64,000 nucleotides of DNA from DATAEK01 sp036258055 (GCA_036258055.1 DATAEK010000061.1:21521-85520); one strand, 5' to 3'; counted from the first letter of the stretch, positions 8,429-17,273 are shown. Made by a program: numbers and translations. Notes: generated by a model from the sequence alone, not told the origin.

Positions 8429-8857
8429 ATGGAGAATGCCGACGTCAGGCGACGAGTGCGGGCGGCGCTGGAGGCGGCGCGCCGCGAGGCCGGCGAGAGA
8501 CGCGAGCGATCGGATGCTGCGGCGCGTGAGTACTCGGTGTTCCTGACCGAGCGGGCGGTGCCGATGTTCCGGCAGATCGCCGCTGTTCTCTCGGCTGAAG
8601 GGCGCCGGTTCCAGGTCTCCACACCCGCCGATTCAGTACGGCTGTCAGCAGAGGGCGCCAGCGACGATTTCATCGAGCTCTCTCTGGACGGCTCTCAGGA
8701 CCCCCCGCGCGTGCTCGGACGCAGCAATCATGGACGAGGCCGTCGATCGGTTTCATCCGAGCGCCCGCTCCGCGACGGCGTCGCAGTAGCCGATCTGACC
8801 GAGGGGGATGTTCTGGAGTTCGTGGCGACCGAGCTCGTCGCACTGATGGCGCGCTAG
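8429..8857 (+). CDS. Hypothetical protein with N-terminal charged helix
   Basis: 142 residues. The first 40 residues are almost all Arg/Glu/Ala and likely form a helix or coiled coil; the remainder looks like a small alpha/beta domain. No known motif is seen. It ends 2 nt before the stop of the convergent CoA-transferase gene. Confidence 0.5.
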   Translation: MENADVRRRVRAALEAARREAGERRERSDAAAREYSVFLTERAVPMFRQIAAVLSAEGRRFQVSTPADSVRLSAEGASDDFIELSLDGSQDPPRVLGRSNHGRGRRSVSSERPLRDGVAVADLTEGDVLEFVATELVALMAR

Positions 8858-8859
8858 CG

Positions 8860-10074
8860 TCAGACCACTTTATCCTTCCTCAGCTGCTCGATTTCTTCAT
8901 CGGCCAGACCAAGGTCCCGGCGCAAGATGCGGTTGGTGTGCTGGCCAAGCGTCGGTGGTCCAGTCCGCACGGTGCCCGGCGTCTCCGACAGCTTCATCGG
9001 TACGCCAAGGACTCGGACTTCACCGAGCGCGGCGTGTTCGACGGCTTGAACCATGCCCCGCGCTTGCAAGTGCGGATCCTCGAGGACTTCGCCGACGTCA
9101 CGGACGGATCCGCAGGGTACTCCCTCGGCCATCAAAGCCGTGAGCCACTCGCCTCGGGTTCGGGTTTTCAACCGCTCCGCCAGGATCGGCCTCAGCTCCG
9201 TATAGTGCTGCACGCGAGCGCGATTGCTCGCGAATCGCGGATCACTGCCGACCGTCTCGAGGCCGCTGACCTGACAGAACTTCCGCCAGAGCTCGTCGTT
9301 TCCGATCGCCAGCACGAAGTCGCCGTCACTCGCAGCAAACGTTTCGTACGGCACGATGGTCGGGTGCCGGTTCCCGAGCCGCGGCGGTGGAGCACCGGTC
9401 GCGAAGTAAATCGCCGCCTGATATGTGAGGAGCGCCGTCGTCGAGTCGAGCATGCCGATGTCGACTTGCTGGCCGCGGCCGGTCCTCGCGCGCGCGAGGA
9501 GCGCCATCGTGATGCCCTGCGCGGCGAACATGCCCGTGGCGATGTCGGAGATCGCGACGCCCAGCCGGTAAGGTGGACCGTCGGCGTCGCCGGTGATGCT
9601 CATGAGCCCGCCTTCTCCCTGCATCACCGCGTCGTATCCGGGCTGCTCGCGGCGTGGACCGGATTGCCCGAATCCCGAGATCGAGCAGTAGACCAGGCGC
9701 GGCCACTTGGCTGAAACGCTCGCGTAGTCGAGCTCGAGCCGTTTCATCGCCCCCGGACGGAAGTTTTCGACCAGCACGTCAGCGCGATCGAGAAGCCTAG
9801 TGAGCAGCGCCCGGCCGGCCGGCTGTTTCAGGTCGAGCGTGAGGCTTTCCTTGTTTCGGTTGATGCTCAGGAAGTACGCGCTCTCGTTGCCCAGAAAGGG
9901 CGGACCCCATGCGCGCGTATCGTCACCGCGCCCGGGCTGCTCGATCTTGATGACGCGTGCGCCCATGTCGGCGAGGATCATCGTGCAGTAGGGCCCCGAC
10001 AGCACGCGAGTCAGATCGATGACGGTCAGGCCGTCGAGCGGCGGAGCGATGGGATCAGGAGTCTCTGTGGACAT
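8860..10074 (-). CDS. Class III CoA-transferase (CaiB/BaiF/formyl-CoA transferase family)
   Basis: 404 residues, standard for the family. The opening pattern (GLTVIDLTRVLSGPY, ADMGARVIKIEQPGRGD) and the catalytic aspartate D148 in QPGYDAVMQGEGG match formyl-CoA transferase, in which this Asp forms the acyl-enzyme. The enzyme moves CoA between carboxylic acids; the substrate cannot be read from the sequence. Its ATG is only 11 nt from the GTG of the divergent glutaredoxin gene, leaving no room for ordinary leaders or separate promoters. Confidence 0.88.
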   Translation of the reverse strand: MSTETPDPIAPPLDGLTVIDLTRVLSGPYCTMILADMGARVIKIEQPGRGDDTRAWGPPFLGNESAYFLSINRNKESLTLDLKQPAGRALLTRLLDRADVLVENFRPGAMKRLELDYASVSAKWPRLVYCSISGFGQSGPRREQPGYDAVMQGEGGLMSITGDADGPPYRLGVAISDIATGMFAAQGITMALLARARTGRGQQVDIGMLDSTTALLTYQAAIYFATGAPPPRLGNRHPTIVPYETFAASDGDFVLAIGNDELWRKFCQVSGLETVGSDPRFASNRARVQHYTELRPILAERLKTRTRGEWLTALMAEGVPCGSVRDVGEVLEDPHLQARGMVQAVEHAALGEVRVLGVPMKLSETPGTVRTGPPTLGQHTNRILRRDLGLADEEIEQLRKDKVV

Positions 10075-10085
10075 ACAATCAGTAC

Positions 10086-10343
10086 GTGGCCCTCGACATC
10101 ACGGTCTATTCGGGCTCGCACTGACGTTCGTGCGAGCTGGTGAAAGAGTTTCTTTCACGCGAAGGATATGCGTTCACGGACCGCAACGTCGAAGAAGACG
10201 ATGCGGCGTATGACGATCTGCTCGCGCTCGGCTTTCGCACGATTCCGCTGACGGTGATCTCCGGTCGCCACATCAAGGGCTTCGACGAAGCTGCTCTCCG
10301 GGCTGCGCTGCGCGACGCCGGCGAACCGTCACGAGATCGCTGA
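10086..10343 (+). CDS. Glutaredoxin/NrdH-like selenoprotein with in-frame TGA (UxxC)
   Basis: Reading from GTG 10086 through TGA 10122-10124 gives 85 residues of a glutaredoxin fold: strand ITVYSGSH, then U13-R-S-C16, helix CELVKEFL, cis-Pro loop TIPLTVI (52-58) and GFDEAAL near the C-terminus. In ordinary glutaredoxins the first active-site residue is Cys; here the codon is TGA while C16 is kept, and homology continues in frame on both sides. A 7-bp hairpin follows at the spacing of a bacterial SECIS. Expected role: thiol-disulfide or selenol reductase in the cytoplasm. Conventional calling would give only a 67-residue fragment from GTG 10140 that lacks the first strand and active site. The 3' end overlaps the convergent homoserine dehydrogenase by 71 nt. 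A nonsense mutation is the alternative but is unlikely given the exact position. Confidence 0.82.
10125..10158 (+). promoter_or_regulatory. bSECIS-like hairpin after the glutaredoxin TGA
   Basis: GTGAAAG (10140-10146), loop AGTTT (10147-10151) and CTTTCAC (10152-10158) form a perfect 7-bp stem. The loop begins 22 nt after the TGA and has G at its second position, matching the published general model of bacterial SECIS elements (apical loop about 16-37 nt from UGA, G in the first two loop bases). It would recruit SelB-Sec-tRNA. Confidence 0.75.
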
Positions 10344-11352
10344 GCAGCGCGTAGGCAGTCTGCGTCAGACCGCCGCCCAACTGGCAGATCGCAATTTCAC
10401 CGAGCAAATCAGTCGTCAGGACCAGGGCATTCGCCGTGCCACGCAGGCCCGCGAGAAGATCGCCTCCGGGCAGCGTCCGCAATTTGACCGACGGTGTCTG
10501 GCCGCGCGCTCCTTCAGCCACCAGTCGCAGACGCATCCCTCGGGCTTTGGCTTCACGCGCCGGTGTCGCGTTGGCAGGCCCGACACCCTCCCGGATCACG
10601 TCGTGCGGCGTGATCCGAGCGTCCAGCAGGACGTTCGCGAGCGCGGCCGCCTTGGCCGCGGCGTCCCAGCCATCGACATCGAGCGTCGGATCCGCTTCGG
10701 CGATCCCTGCTATCTGCATGCGCGCGAGCGCCGGCCCAAAGTCTTCTCCGTCTTCGAGCGCCGTCAGGATGTGGTTCGTCGTGCTGTTCACGACCCCGCG
10801 AAACGAGAGGACGTTCACGACCGGCATCGTCTCGCGGGTCAGGTTGAAGACGGGCACACCGTCCATGACGGCACCCTCGAACAGGAAGGAAAGGCCCGCT
10901 TCTCGAGCGCGATGTCGCAGATCCTGATACGCGAACGCTGCCGGCCCTTTGTTTGCGGTGATGACATCGCAGCCCGCCGACAGCGCCGCCACCACGTGAT
11001 CGATCGCGGGCTGCCCGGCGGCGATGTCGAGGGTCGTCGTTTCTACGACCACGCGCAGGGGCGCTTCGGAGGTCGACAGACACCTTACGACGTCGAGGCT
11101 GGTTGCGCCGGATGGCAGCGTCTGGGAGCCGGACAACTCGGACACGATTCCGCCGTTCTCGACGAAGACCGCCGCGTTCGGACCATCGAGACCGACCGCG
11201 TTGTATGCGAGACCATGTCGACGGGTTGCGATCCCGACGATTCGGCAGTCGAGATCGTGCTGCTGGTGCAGGCGTTCGCGTTGCTCGTCGAGCAAGCGGG
11301 CGAACCGGCGGCCGACGTTGCCGAACCCGAGGAGCGCCAGGTCAGCGCGCAT
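10273..11352 (-). CDS. hom: Homoserine dehydrogenase
   Basis: 359 residues from ATG 11352, which overlaps the upstream aminotransferase stop by 11 nt. The open frame extends further but that part lies inside the aminotransferase gene. The NAD(P) loop is GFGNVG (9-14). The family core is clear: VVVETTTLD, AALSAGCDVITANKGP, SFLFEGAVMDGVPVFN, RGVVNSTTNHILT and AEADPTLDVDGWDAAAK. It reduces aspartate semialdehyde to homoserine for Thr and Met. There is no ACT domain, so this is the short form without C-terminal allosteric regulation. Confidence 0.9.
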   Translation of the reverse strand: MRADLALLGFGNVGRRFARLLDEQRERLHQQHDLDCRIVGIATRRHGLAYNAVGLDGPNAAVFVENGGIVSELSGSQTLPSGATSLDVVRCLSTSEAPLRVVVETTTLDIAAGQPAIDHVVAALSAGCDVITANKGPAAFAYQDLRHRAREAGLSFLFEGAVMDGVPVFNLTRETMPVVNVLSFRGVVNSTTNHILTALEDGEDFGPALARMQIAGIAEADPTLDVDGWDAAAKAAALANVLLDARITPHDVIREGVGPANATPAREAKARGMRLRLVAEGARGQTPSVKLRTLPGGDLLAGLRGTANALVLTTDLLGEIAICQLGGGLTQTAYALLSDLVTVRRRRAAQPGEQLRRSP

Positions 11353-12493
11353 CGGACGTCGTGGCCACCGCCATCGTATCGAGCACAGTTCCGATCTTCT
11401 GAAGTCCAGCAGACAGATGCGACGGATCCGACCCGAATCCGATTCGCAGGTAGCCGTCCATCTCGAAGTGATCCCCGGGCACGACGAGCACGCTCTGTTC
11501 GTCCCGCAGGCGCTCAACGAGCGTGGTCGAGTTGACCGCGTGTTGATAACGAACGAAGACAATGGCTCCCGCTTCCGGCGCAACGTGTGACAGGGCCGGG
11601 CCGCGCGCTTCAATCCACTTCTGCACCAGCGGATAGTTGGTGCGGACGATGCCACGCGTTCTGCCGAGGAGAAGATCACGTCGAGCGGGGGCGAGTGCGA
11701 TGCGGGCCAGCCTGTCGTTGACCGCCCCGGGCGCGATCGTCGTGTAGTCGTGAAGCCCCCAGAGCTCCTCGATCAGGGATGGTGGAGCGACGACCCAGCC
11801 GATGCGCAGTCCAGGGAGCCCGTACGCTTTCGAGAGACCGCTCGTCACGATCGCGCGCTCGTACCGTCCCCACACGCTCGGCGTGTCGCGGCCATCGAGC
11901 TCTGCCCCGCGATAAATCTCATCCGCGATCACCCACGCGCCTGAGCGGCCGGCGATGCGACAGATGCCGTCGAGGTCCGCGACGGAAAGACGGCTGCCAG
12001 TTGGATTGTTCGGGTTGCAGATCAGAATGAGCCTGGTCTTCGGCGTGACGAGGCGGGCGAGCGCGTCGAGATCGACGCGCCATCGCGGTGAGCCCGTCGA
12101 GTCGCACGCGAGCGGCCACGGCTTGACCAGGGCGCCGAGCCCGCGCGCGAGGCCCTGCGCCTGCATGTAGTTGGGGACCATCAGGACGGCTTCGTCGTCC
12201 CGGTCCAGCAGGTGCCAGAGCGCCAGACAGTTGGCTTCTGAACCGCCGTTTGTGACCTGCACGTGGTCGACGGTTGCGCCCGGATAGAGGTCAGTGATGA
12301 GCGAGCGCAGCTCCACTGTGCCGTTCGTCTGAGGGTAGCCGAGCTCTTGCGCCAGGACGGCATGCCGCTCATCGTCGGTCCTCGCCAGCTCTTCGACCCG
12401 CAACGGGTGCACGCCGCTTTCCGCGAGGTTCCAGGCCACGCGGTTTTCCCACGTGGACTGCAGACGTTCCATCGCAAACGCTTCGAACCGCAT
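11342..12493 (-). CDS. PLP-dependent class I/II aminotransferase
   Basis: 383 residues, taking ATG 12493 (MRFEAFAMERLQ) rather than the earlier in-frame start, since the upstream extension is basic and low in information. Fold-type I signatures are NPNNPTG (160-166), DEIY (191-194), the PLP lysine K222 in SGLSKAYGLPGLR and R230. Substrate is unknown; aspartate or aromatic amino acids fit the subfamily. It overlaps homoserine dehydrogenase by 11 nt, so an amino-acid metabolic role linked to the aspartate family is plausible but inferred. Confidence 0.85.
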   Translation of the reverse strand: MRFEAFAMERLQSTWENRVAWNLAESGVHPLRVEELARTDDERHAVLAQELGYPQTNGTVELRSLITDLYPGATVDHVQVTNGGSEANCLALWHLLDRDDEAVLMVPNYMQAQGLARGLGALVKPWPLACDSTGSPRWRVDLDALARLVTPKTRLILICNPNNPTGSRLSVADLDGICRIAGRSGAWVIADEIYRGAELDGRDTPSVWGRYERAIVTSGLSKAYGLPGLRIGWVVAPPSLIEELWGLHDYTTIAPGAVNDRLARIALAPARRDLLLGRTRGIVRTNYPLVQKWIEARGPALSHVAPEAGAIVFVRYQHAVNSTTLVERLRDEQSVLVVPGDHFEMDGYLRIGFGSDPSHLSAGLQKIGTVLDTMAVATTSDAR

Positions 12494-12616
12494 GTCGGGC
12501 AGTGTACTTGAAAGTCTTGTTGCGAACGACGCGCCCCGCGCGCGTCGTTGGGCTATTCTGACCGGGAACGGTCGCAGCGGTAGGAAACTCGAGCTCACCA
12601 GTCAGTGGAGGACACC

Positions 12617-13321
12617 GTGATCCGCACGCTTGTGGGAATGCTGGTCTTGAGCAGCGCAACGCTGACGTTCGCGCAGACGGTCACGCCGGCAGCCTCGGAG
12701 CCTCCGGTCGTTGTGACTTCCGGGGAAGGCACGGTCAAGCGCGCTCCCGATCAGGCGTGGGTGACGCTTGCCGTCGAGTCGCGCGCGAAGACGTCACGCG
12801 AGGCGCAGCGGCTGAACGCGGACGCGATGTCGGCGGTGATGGGCAAGCTGAAATCAATGCTGCCCGCGGACGCCGTCCGTACCATCGCCTACGATCTGCA
12901 GCCCGAATACGACTACGCAAACGGCCGGCAGACATTGCGTGGCTACGCGGCCCGCAACGCGCTCGACGTCCGGGTCGACGATCTCGCGAAGGTGGGTGAA
13001 GTGCTCGATGCGGCTGTTGGCGCGGGAGCCACATCCGCCAGCAACATCCGGTTCGATCTCAAAGACCGCGCGTCGGCGGAACGTGATGCGTTGCAGCGTG
13101 CCGTCGAAGATGCAAAGGCCCGTGCCACGGCGGCAGCTGCCGGTGCCGGCATGAAGATCGATCGCATCGTCCGCATCGAGGAACAGCGCCCGGAGATGAT
13201 TCCTCCGCCACGACCGGTCATGACGATGAGAGCCGAAGCGGCGCCGGCGCCGCCAACGCAAGTCGTGCCCGGCGAGCTGGAGATCAAAGCGATGGTGACG
13301 CTGACGGCGGCAATCAAGTGA
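12617..13321 (+). CDS. Secreted SIMPL-domain protein (DUF541)
   Basis: 234 residues from GTG 12617, chosen because GGAGG (12607-12611) lies 5 nt upstream and the protein then begins directly with a signal peptide ending near TFAQ. The body matches the SIMPL/DUF541 pattern: VVVTSGEGTVKRAPDQAWV, then NADAMSAVMGKLKSM, DLQPEYDY and FDLKDRASAERDALQRAV. Family members are periplasmic or surface proteins of poorly defined function, some tied to oxidative stress. Confidence 0.82.
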   Translation: MIRTLVGMLVLSSATLTFAQTVTPAASEPPVVVTSGEGTVKRAPDQAWVTLAVESRAKTSREAQRLNADAMSAVMGKLKSMLPADAVRTIAYDLQPEYDYANGRQTLRGYAARNALDVRVDDLAKVGEVLDAAVGAGATSASNIRFDLKDRASAERDALQRAVEDAKARATAAAAGAGMKIDRIVRIEEQRPEMIPPPRPVMTMRAEAAPAPPTQVVPGELEIKAMVTLTAAIK

Positions 13322-13364
13322 GGCAATCTAGAGGTAGTGAAAGCGGACAGTCGCCACTAACCCG

Positions 13365-13503
13365 CGGCGCGAGCAGCCTTGAGCCGCAGCGAGCGCGAAC
13401 GCGCGAGCTGCAGCGTCTGGGGGCGGGGCCCCAGACGCATTGAGCAAGGAAGCGAGCGCTGGCCGGCCGCGGGGGTGGGGCCCCGCGGCAAACTAAAGAA
13501 TGC
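13365..13503. repeat. Dispersed hairpin repeat, copy 1
   Basis: About 139 nt between two convergent genes, closely matching copy 2 at 17136-17273. It holds a perfect 10-bp stem GCGTCTGGGG/CCCCAGACGC (13413-13422, 13429-13438) and a second stem CCGCGGGG/CCCCGCGG around 13466-13488. A third partial copy is at 41521-41590. It could double as a bidirectional terminator here, but similarity extends beyond the stems. Confidence 0.75.
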
Positions 13504-13523
13504 CGACAGGATGCCCCTGGTCG

Positions 13524-14963
13524 CTAGATCCGATCGTCTTCATCGACGACAACTGCATCAACCGTGTCATCGTCGAAGAGACCCATGAGCTCAGGCGCGC
13601 CGATCGGTCGCGCCGTCTGATCGATCGTTGCGAGCTCCGGAACTTCCTCCGGCGTGGTGATCCCTTTGTCTTTCAACCTTCGTGCAGTGACCAGGACCCG
13701 GCTCTCGAGCGAGCCCACCGCCTTGTTATAGGCCTCGACCGATCGCATCAGCCCGCGAGCCACCTCTTCGAAGTGCATCGCCATGACCCGGATGCGCTCG
13801 TAGAGCTGACGCCCGAGATCGCTGATCTCCTGCGCGTTCTTGGCGATCTTTTCCTGCTGCCAGCCGTACGCCACGGCGCGAAGGAGCGCGATCAACGTCA
13901 ACGGGCTCGCGAGCATCACGCCGCGGCCGAGACTGAAGTCGAGCAGCGCGGGATCCTGCTGCATCGCCGTGCTCAGCAACATTTCCCCGGGCACGAACAT
14001 GATCACGAGATCCGGCGCAGGCTGAAAATGCTGCCAGTAGGTCTTGTTGCCGAGGCGGACGACGTGGTCCCGCACCTGGCGCGCATGATCGCGCATCCTG
14101 GTTTCACGGACGACGCGGTCGTCTGCTTCCATCGCGTCGAGGTAGGCCGACGACGGGACCTTGGCGTCCACGACGACGTTCTTGCCACCAGGCAGGCGAA
14201 CGATCATGTCGGGCGTGACTCGTGAGCCGTCGGCGGAAACCGACTCCTTCAAATCGAAGTCGCAGTACTCGAGCATTCCAGCCGCTTCAACCACACGACG
14301 GAGCTGAAGCTCGCCCCACTGGCCCCGCACGTTGGGCGAGCGCAACGCCTGCACCAGCCGGCCGGTCTCGGTCTGGAGCATCTGTTGCGACAGCTGAAGC
14401 GACTTGAGCTGCTCGGAAAGGGCCGACGCCGTGCCGACGCGGTTCTGCTCGACCTCCTGAAGCTTGCCGTCCACGTTGGCGAGTGACTGCTTCAGCGGCT
14501 GAATCAGCTCGTCGATCGCTCTCTGCCGACCTTCGAGATCGAGCTTCGCGGTTTGCTGGAATTCGCCCAGGGATGTCCTTGCCAGCTCCAGGAATGACTG
14601 GTTGTTCTGACGAAGCGCCTCGGCGGAAAGCGCTGAAAATGCCTCGCGGAGTTTGATCTCGGCCTGCTGAATCAGCGCGAGCTTCTCCGCCGCGCTGCGG
14701 CGCTCGGCGTTGACCTCGGCTGCCAGTCGGGCCTGTTGCTGGCGCGAGTCCGAGAGTGCGTCCTCCGATCGCGTCAGCGCGGCTTCGAGACCCGCAACCT
14801 GCGATTGAGCGTCCTGCGCACGGGCCTGGGCGGCCGCAACGGACCCCCCGAGCTCGGCTCTGACCTCCGCAGCCCGGCGTTCGGCCTGTGCATGTGCGAC
14901 GAACCAGGCCGCGGCGATGCCGACAACTGCCACGACGAGGAACAGGATTGTCCCGGAAACCAC
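13524..14963 (-). CDS. rmuC: DNA recombination protein RmuC
   Basis: 479 residues. One N-terminal membrane helix (about 5-23) is followed by a long Ala/Gln/Arg/Glu-rich coiled coil (about 25-200) and then the RmuC nuclease-like domain: RGQWGELQLRRVVEAAGM, VTPDMIVRLPGGKNVVVDAKVP (PD...D-x-K core) and YWQHFQPAPDLVIMFVPGE. RmuC limits inversion between short inverted repeats, which is of interest given the many inverted repeats in this window. Acidic C-terminal tail. Confidence 0.9.
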   Translation of the reverse strand: MVSGTILFLVVAVVGIAAAWFVAHAQAERRAAEVRAELGGSVAAAQARAQDAQSQVAGLEAALTRSEDALSDSRQQQARLAAEVNAERRSAAEKLALIQQAEIKLREAFSALSAEALRQNNQSFLELARTSLGEFQQTAKLDLEGRQRAIDELIQPLKQSLANVDGKLQEVEQNRVGTASALSEQLKSLQLSQQMLQTETGRLVQALRSPNVRGQWGELQLRRVVEAAGMLEYCDFDLKESVSADGSRVTPDMIVRLPGGKNVVVDAKVPSSAYLDAMEADDRVVRETRMRDHARQVRDHVVRLGNKTYWQHFQPAPDLVIMFVPGEMLLSTAMQQDPALLDFSLGRGVMLASPLTLIALLRAVAYGWQQEKIAKNAQEISDLGRQLYERIRVMAMHFEEVARGLMRSVEAYNKAVGSLESRVLVTARRLKDKGITTPEEVPELATIDQTARPIGAPELMGLFDDDTVDAVVVDEDDRI

Positions 14964-15071
14964 GACACGAAGTTTAGGCGAAAGACACGTGAAGTGCCAG
15001 CACTACTGTCGGAGCGGATGCCGTCAGGTGCTGCTTTTTGACTCAATCAGGGTCAAATCCGCTCGATCGGG

Positions 15072-15100
15072 TTGACCACTCTCACCCCGCAGCCTAAAAT
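15072..15100 (+). promoter_or_regulatory. Sigma70-type promoter of the suf operon
   Basis: TTGACC (15072-15077), 17-nt spacer, TAAAAT (15095-15100). Transcription would start near 15107, about 60 nt before the first gene. An imperfect dyad GACTGTACTGGTC just downstream (from 15103) is a possible Rrf2 site; that is weak. Confidence 0.6.
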
Positions 15101-15165
15101 AGGACTGTACTGGTCGTAGATGGAGTCGGTGGTAGGGATCAGGCCATCGCGATCGAGGCCGTAAC

Positions 15166-15492
15166 ATGTTTCAGATCAGCGAGAACGCGAGCAGGCTCAT
15201 CAAGAAGATGACCCTCAGAAACAGCATCCCTGAGGGCGGGTTGCGAATCGGCATCAAGGCTGGCGGATGCTCGGGTCTGAGCTATACGTTTTCGTGGGAA
15301 GCCAGGCCTCGCGAAAACGATCACATCTTCGAAGGCCTTGAAGGCGCGAAGGTCTTCATCGATCCGAAGAGTTACCGCTTCATTGACGGCACGACCCTCG
15401 ACTACGACACCAGCCTGGTGAGCAAGGGCTTCGTCTTCGACAACCCGAACGCGAAAGGCACGTGCGGGTGCGGGACGTCATTCAGTGTGTGA
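15166..15492 (+). CDS. A-type Fe-S carrier (IscA/SufA/ErpA, HesB-like)
   Basis: 108 residues, normal size. The three cluster cysteines are C35 (AGGCSGLSY), C100 and C102 (GTCGCGTSF). A-type carriers receive clusters from the SufBCD scaffold and pass them to apoproteins. It is the first gene after the promoter at 15072-15100 and precedes sufB. Distinction among SufA, IscA and ErpA is not possible by eye; the position suggests SufA. Confidence 0.9.
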   Translation: MFQISENASRLIKKMTLRNSIPEGGLRIGIKAGGCSGLSYTFSWEARPRENDHIFEGLEGAKVFIDPKSYRFIDGTTLDYDTSLVSKGFVFDNPNAKGTCGCGTSFSV

Positions 15493-15600
15493 GTCGCGTC
15501 GGTGCGTTGCGCCGCCGCTGATTCGCATCGTCCGGGTTGAACTGGCAACCACGACCGTCAACTTCAAAGCGCACCGTGCGCTAGCGTGAAGCTGGCCGAG

Positions 15601-15628
15601 AGCGGACCGCGGAAAGCGGACCGCGACA
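15601..15628. repeat. Degenerate 7-nt-period repeat in the sufB leader
   Basis: AGCGGAC CGCGGAA AGCGGAC CGCGACA: four heptamers, the first and third identical, immediately upstream of the sufB start. Same periodicity as the intergenic repeats at 38736, 38820, 41415, 41641, 42243 and 42293. Confidence 0.55.
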
Positions 15629-15646
15629 AGAAGCAGCAAGAACAAC

Positions 15647-17092
15647 ATGTCCACATCGACTGAAACCATCGAACAGCTCGCTACGCGCGAGTACAAATAC
15701 GGCTTCTACACCGACGTCGAAACCGAGACAGTCCCGAAGGGCCTCAACGAGGACATCATCCGGCTCATTTCGGAGAAGAAGCAGGAGCCGGAGTGGCTGC
15801 TCGAATGGCGGCTCAAGGCGTATCGCCTGTGGCTGACGATGAAGGAGCCGACCTGGCAGAACGTCAAGTACGACCCGATCAACTACCAGGACATCGTCTA
15901 CTACTCGGCGCCGAAGAAAAAGAAGGTGCTGAACAGCCTCGACGAGGTCGATCCGGAAGTCAGACGGACGTTCGACAAGCTGGGTATCCCGCTCGAGGAG
16001 CAGAAGCTGTTCGCCGGCGTGGCGGTAGACGCGGTCTTCGACAGCGTCTCGGTGGCGACGACGTTCCGCGAGAAGCTGGCGTCGGTCGGGATCATCTTCA
16101 TGTCGTTTTCGGACGCGGTGCGCGAGCACCCGGAGCTCGTGAAGAAGTATCTGGGCTCGGTCGTGCCCTACACCGACAACTTCTTCGCCACGCTGAACTC
16201 GGCGGTCTTCACGGACGGGTCGTTCGTGTACATCCCGAAGGGCGTCCGCTGCCCGATGGAGCTGTCGACCTACTTCCGGATCAACGCGAAGGACACCGGA
16301 CAGTTCGAGCGCACGCTGATCATTGCGGAGGAAGGCTCGCACGTCAGCTACCTCGAGGGCTGCACGGCGCCGATGCGCGATGAGAACCAGCTCCACGCTG
16401 CCGTCGTCGAGCTCATCGCGCACGATGATGCGACCATCAAGTACTCGACGATCCAGAACTGGTACCCCGGCGACAAGGACGGCAAGGGTGGCATCTACAA
16501 CTTCGTGACCAAGCGTGGGATGTGCGCTGGTCGAGGATCGAAGATCACGTGGACCCAGGTCGAGACCGGCTCGGCGATCACGTGGAAGTATCCCGGCTGC
16601 ATTCTGCAGGGGGACAACTCGATCGGTGAGTTCTACTCCGTTGCCACCACCAATAACTGGCAACAGGCAGACACCGGTACGAAGATGATCCACCTCGGGA
16701 AGAACACCCGCAGCACGATCGTGTCGAAGGGGATCTCGGCGGGTCACGGCCAGAACACGTATCGTGGGCTCGTGCGCGTGGGGAAGAAGGCCAAGAACGC
16801 GCGGAACTACTCGCAGTGCGACTCGCTGCTCATCGGCGACAAGTGCGGCGCGCACACGTTCCCGTATCTCGAAATCCGCAACACATCCGCGCGTGTCGAG
16901 CACGAAGCGTCCACGTCGAAGATTGGCGAGGATCAGATCTTCTATCTCCGCCAGCGCGGCCTGACGCTCGAGGATGCGGTCAACATGATCGTCAGTGGCT
17001 TCTGCAAAGAGGTCTTCCGCGAGCTCCCGATGGAATTCGCGGTTGAAGCACAGAAGCTCTTGAGCGTGTCGCTCGAGGGATCGGTAGGCTAG
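15647..17092 (+). CDS. sufB: Fe-S cluster assembly scaffold protein SufB
   Basis: 481 residues, full length. Family blocks are unmistakable: YGFYTDVETETVPKGLNE, KEPTWQNVKYDPINYQD, VPYTDNFFATLNSAVFTDG, GVRCPMELSTYFRIN, EGSHVSYLEGCTAPM, and C-terminal CDSLLIGDKCGAHTFPY with VEHEASTSKIGEDQIFYL. SufB forms the SufBC2D scaffold on which clusters are built. It is separated from sufC by about 220 nt containing a hairpin repeat (copy 2), unusual for a complex whose genes are normally adjacent. Confidence 0.96.
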   Translation: MSTSTETIEQLATREYKYGFYTDVETETVPKGLNEDIIRLISEKKQEPEWLLEWRLKAYRLWLTMKEPTWQNVKYDPINYQDIVYYSAPKKKKVLNSLDEVDPEVRRTFDKLGIPLEEQKLFAGVAVDAVFDSVSVATTFREKLASVGIIFMSFSDAVREHPELVKKYLGSVVPYTDNFFATLNSAVFTDGSFVYIPKGVRCPMELSTYFRINAKDTGQFERTLIIAEEGSHVSYLEGCTAPMRDENQLHAAVVELIAHDDATIKYSTIQNWYPGDKDGKGGIYNFVTKRGMCAGRGSKITWTQVETGSAITWKYPGCILQGDNSIGEFYSVATTNNWQQADTGTKMIHLGKNTRSTIVSKGISAGHGQNTYRGLVRVGKKAKNARNYSQCDSLLIGDKCGAHTFPYLEIRNTSARVEHEASTSKIGEDQIFYLRQRGLTLEDAVNMIVSGFCKEVFRELPMEFAVEAQKLLSVSLEGSVG

Positions 17093-17135
17093 CCCCTCGC
17101 AGCCTTTCTGAGAGCAGCCAGTAGCTGCTAACCAA

Positions 17136-17273
17136 CGGCGCGAGCGAGCAGCCTTGAGCCGCAGCGAGCGCGAACGCGCGAGCTGCAGCGTCTGGGGGTG
17201 GGGCCCCAGACGCACTGAAAAAGCGAAGCGCTGACAGGTCGCGGGGGTGGGGACCCGCGACAAACGAATAAAA
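17136..17273. repeat. Dispersed hairpin repeat, copy 2 (inside the suf operon)
   Basis: Near-identical to copy 1 for about 50 nt, including the 10-bp GCGTCTGGGG/CCCCAGACGC stem. The second stem here is GTCGCGGG/CCCGCGAC where copy 1 has GCCGCGGG/CCCGCGGC: one compensated base pair. It lies between sufB and sufC, so it could modulate read-through, mRNA stability or stoichiometry of SufB to SufCD. Confidence 0.75.

Noticed and set aside
10140..10343. Stand-alone 67-residue protein
   Set aside because: It starts mid-helix and lacks the active site; the TGA read-through frame explains it better.
15581..17263. Long minus-strand frame opposite sufB
   Set aside because: Antisense shadow of a certain gene in G+C-rich DNA; no family-like residues.
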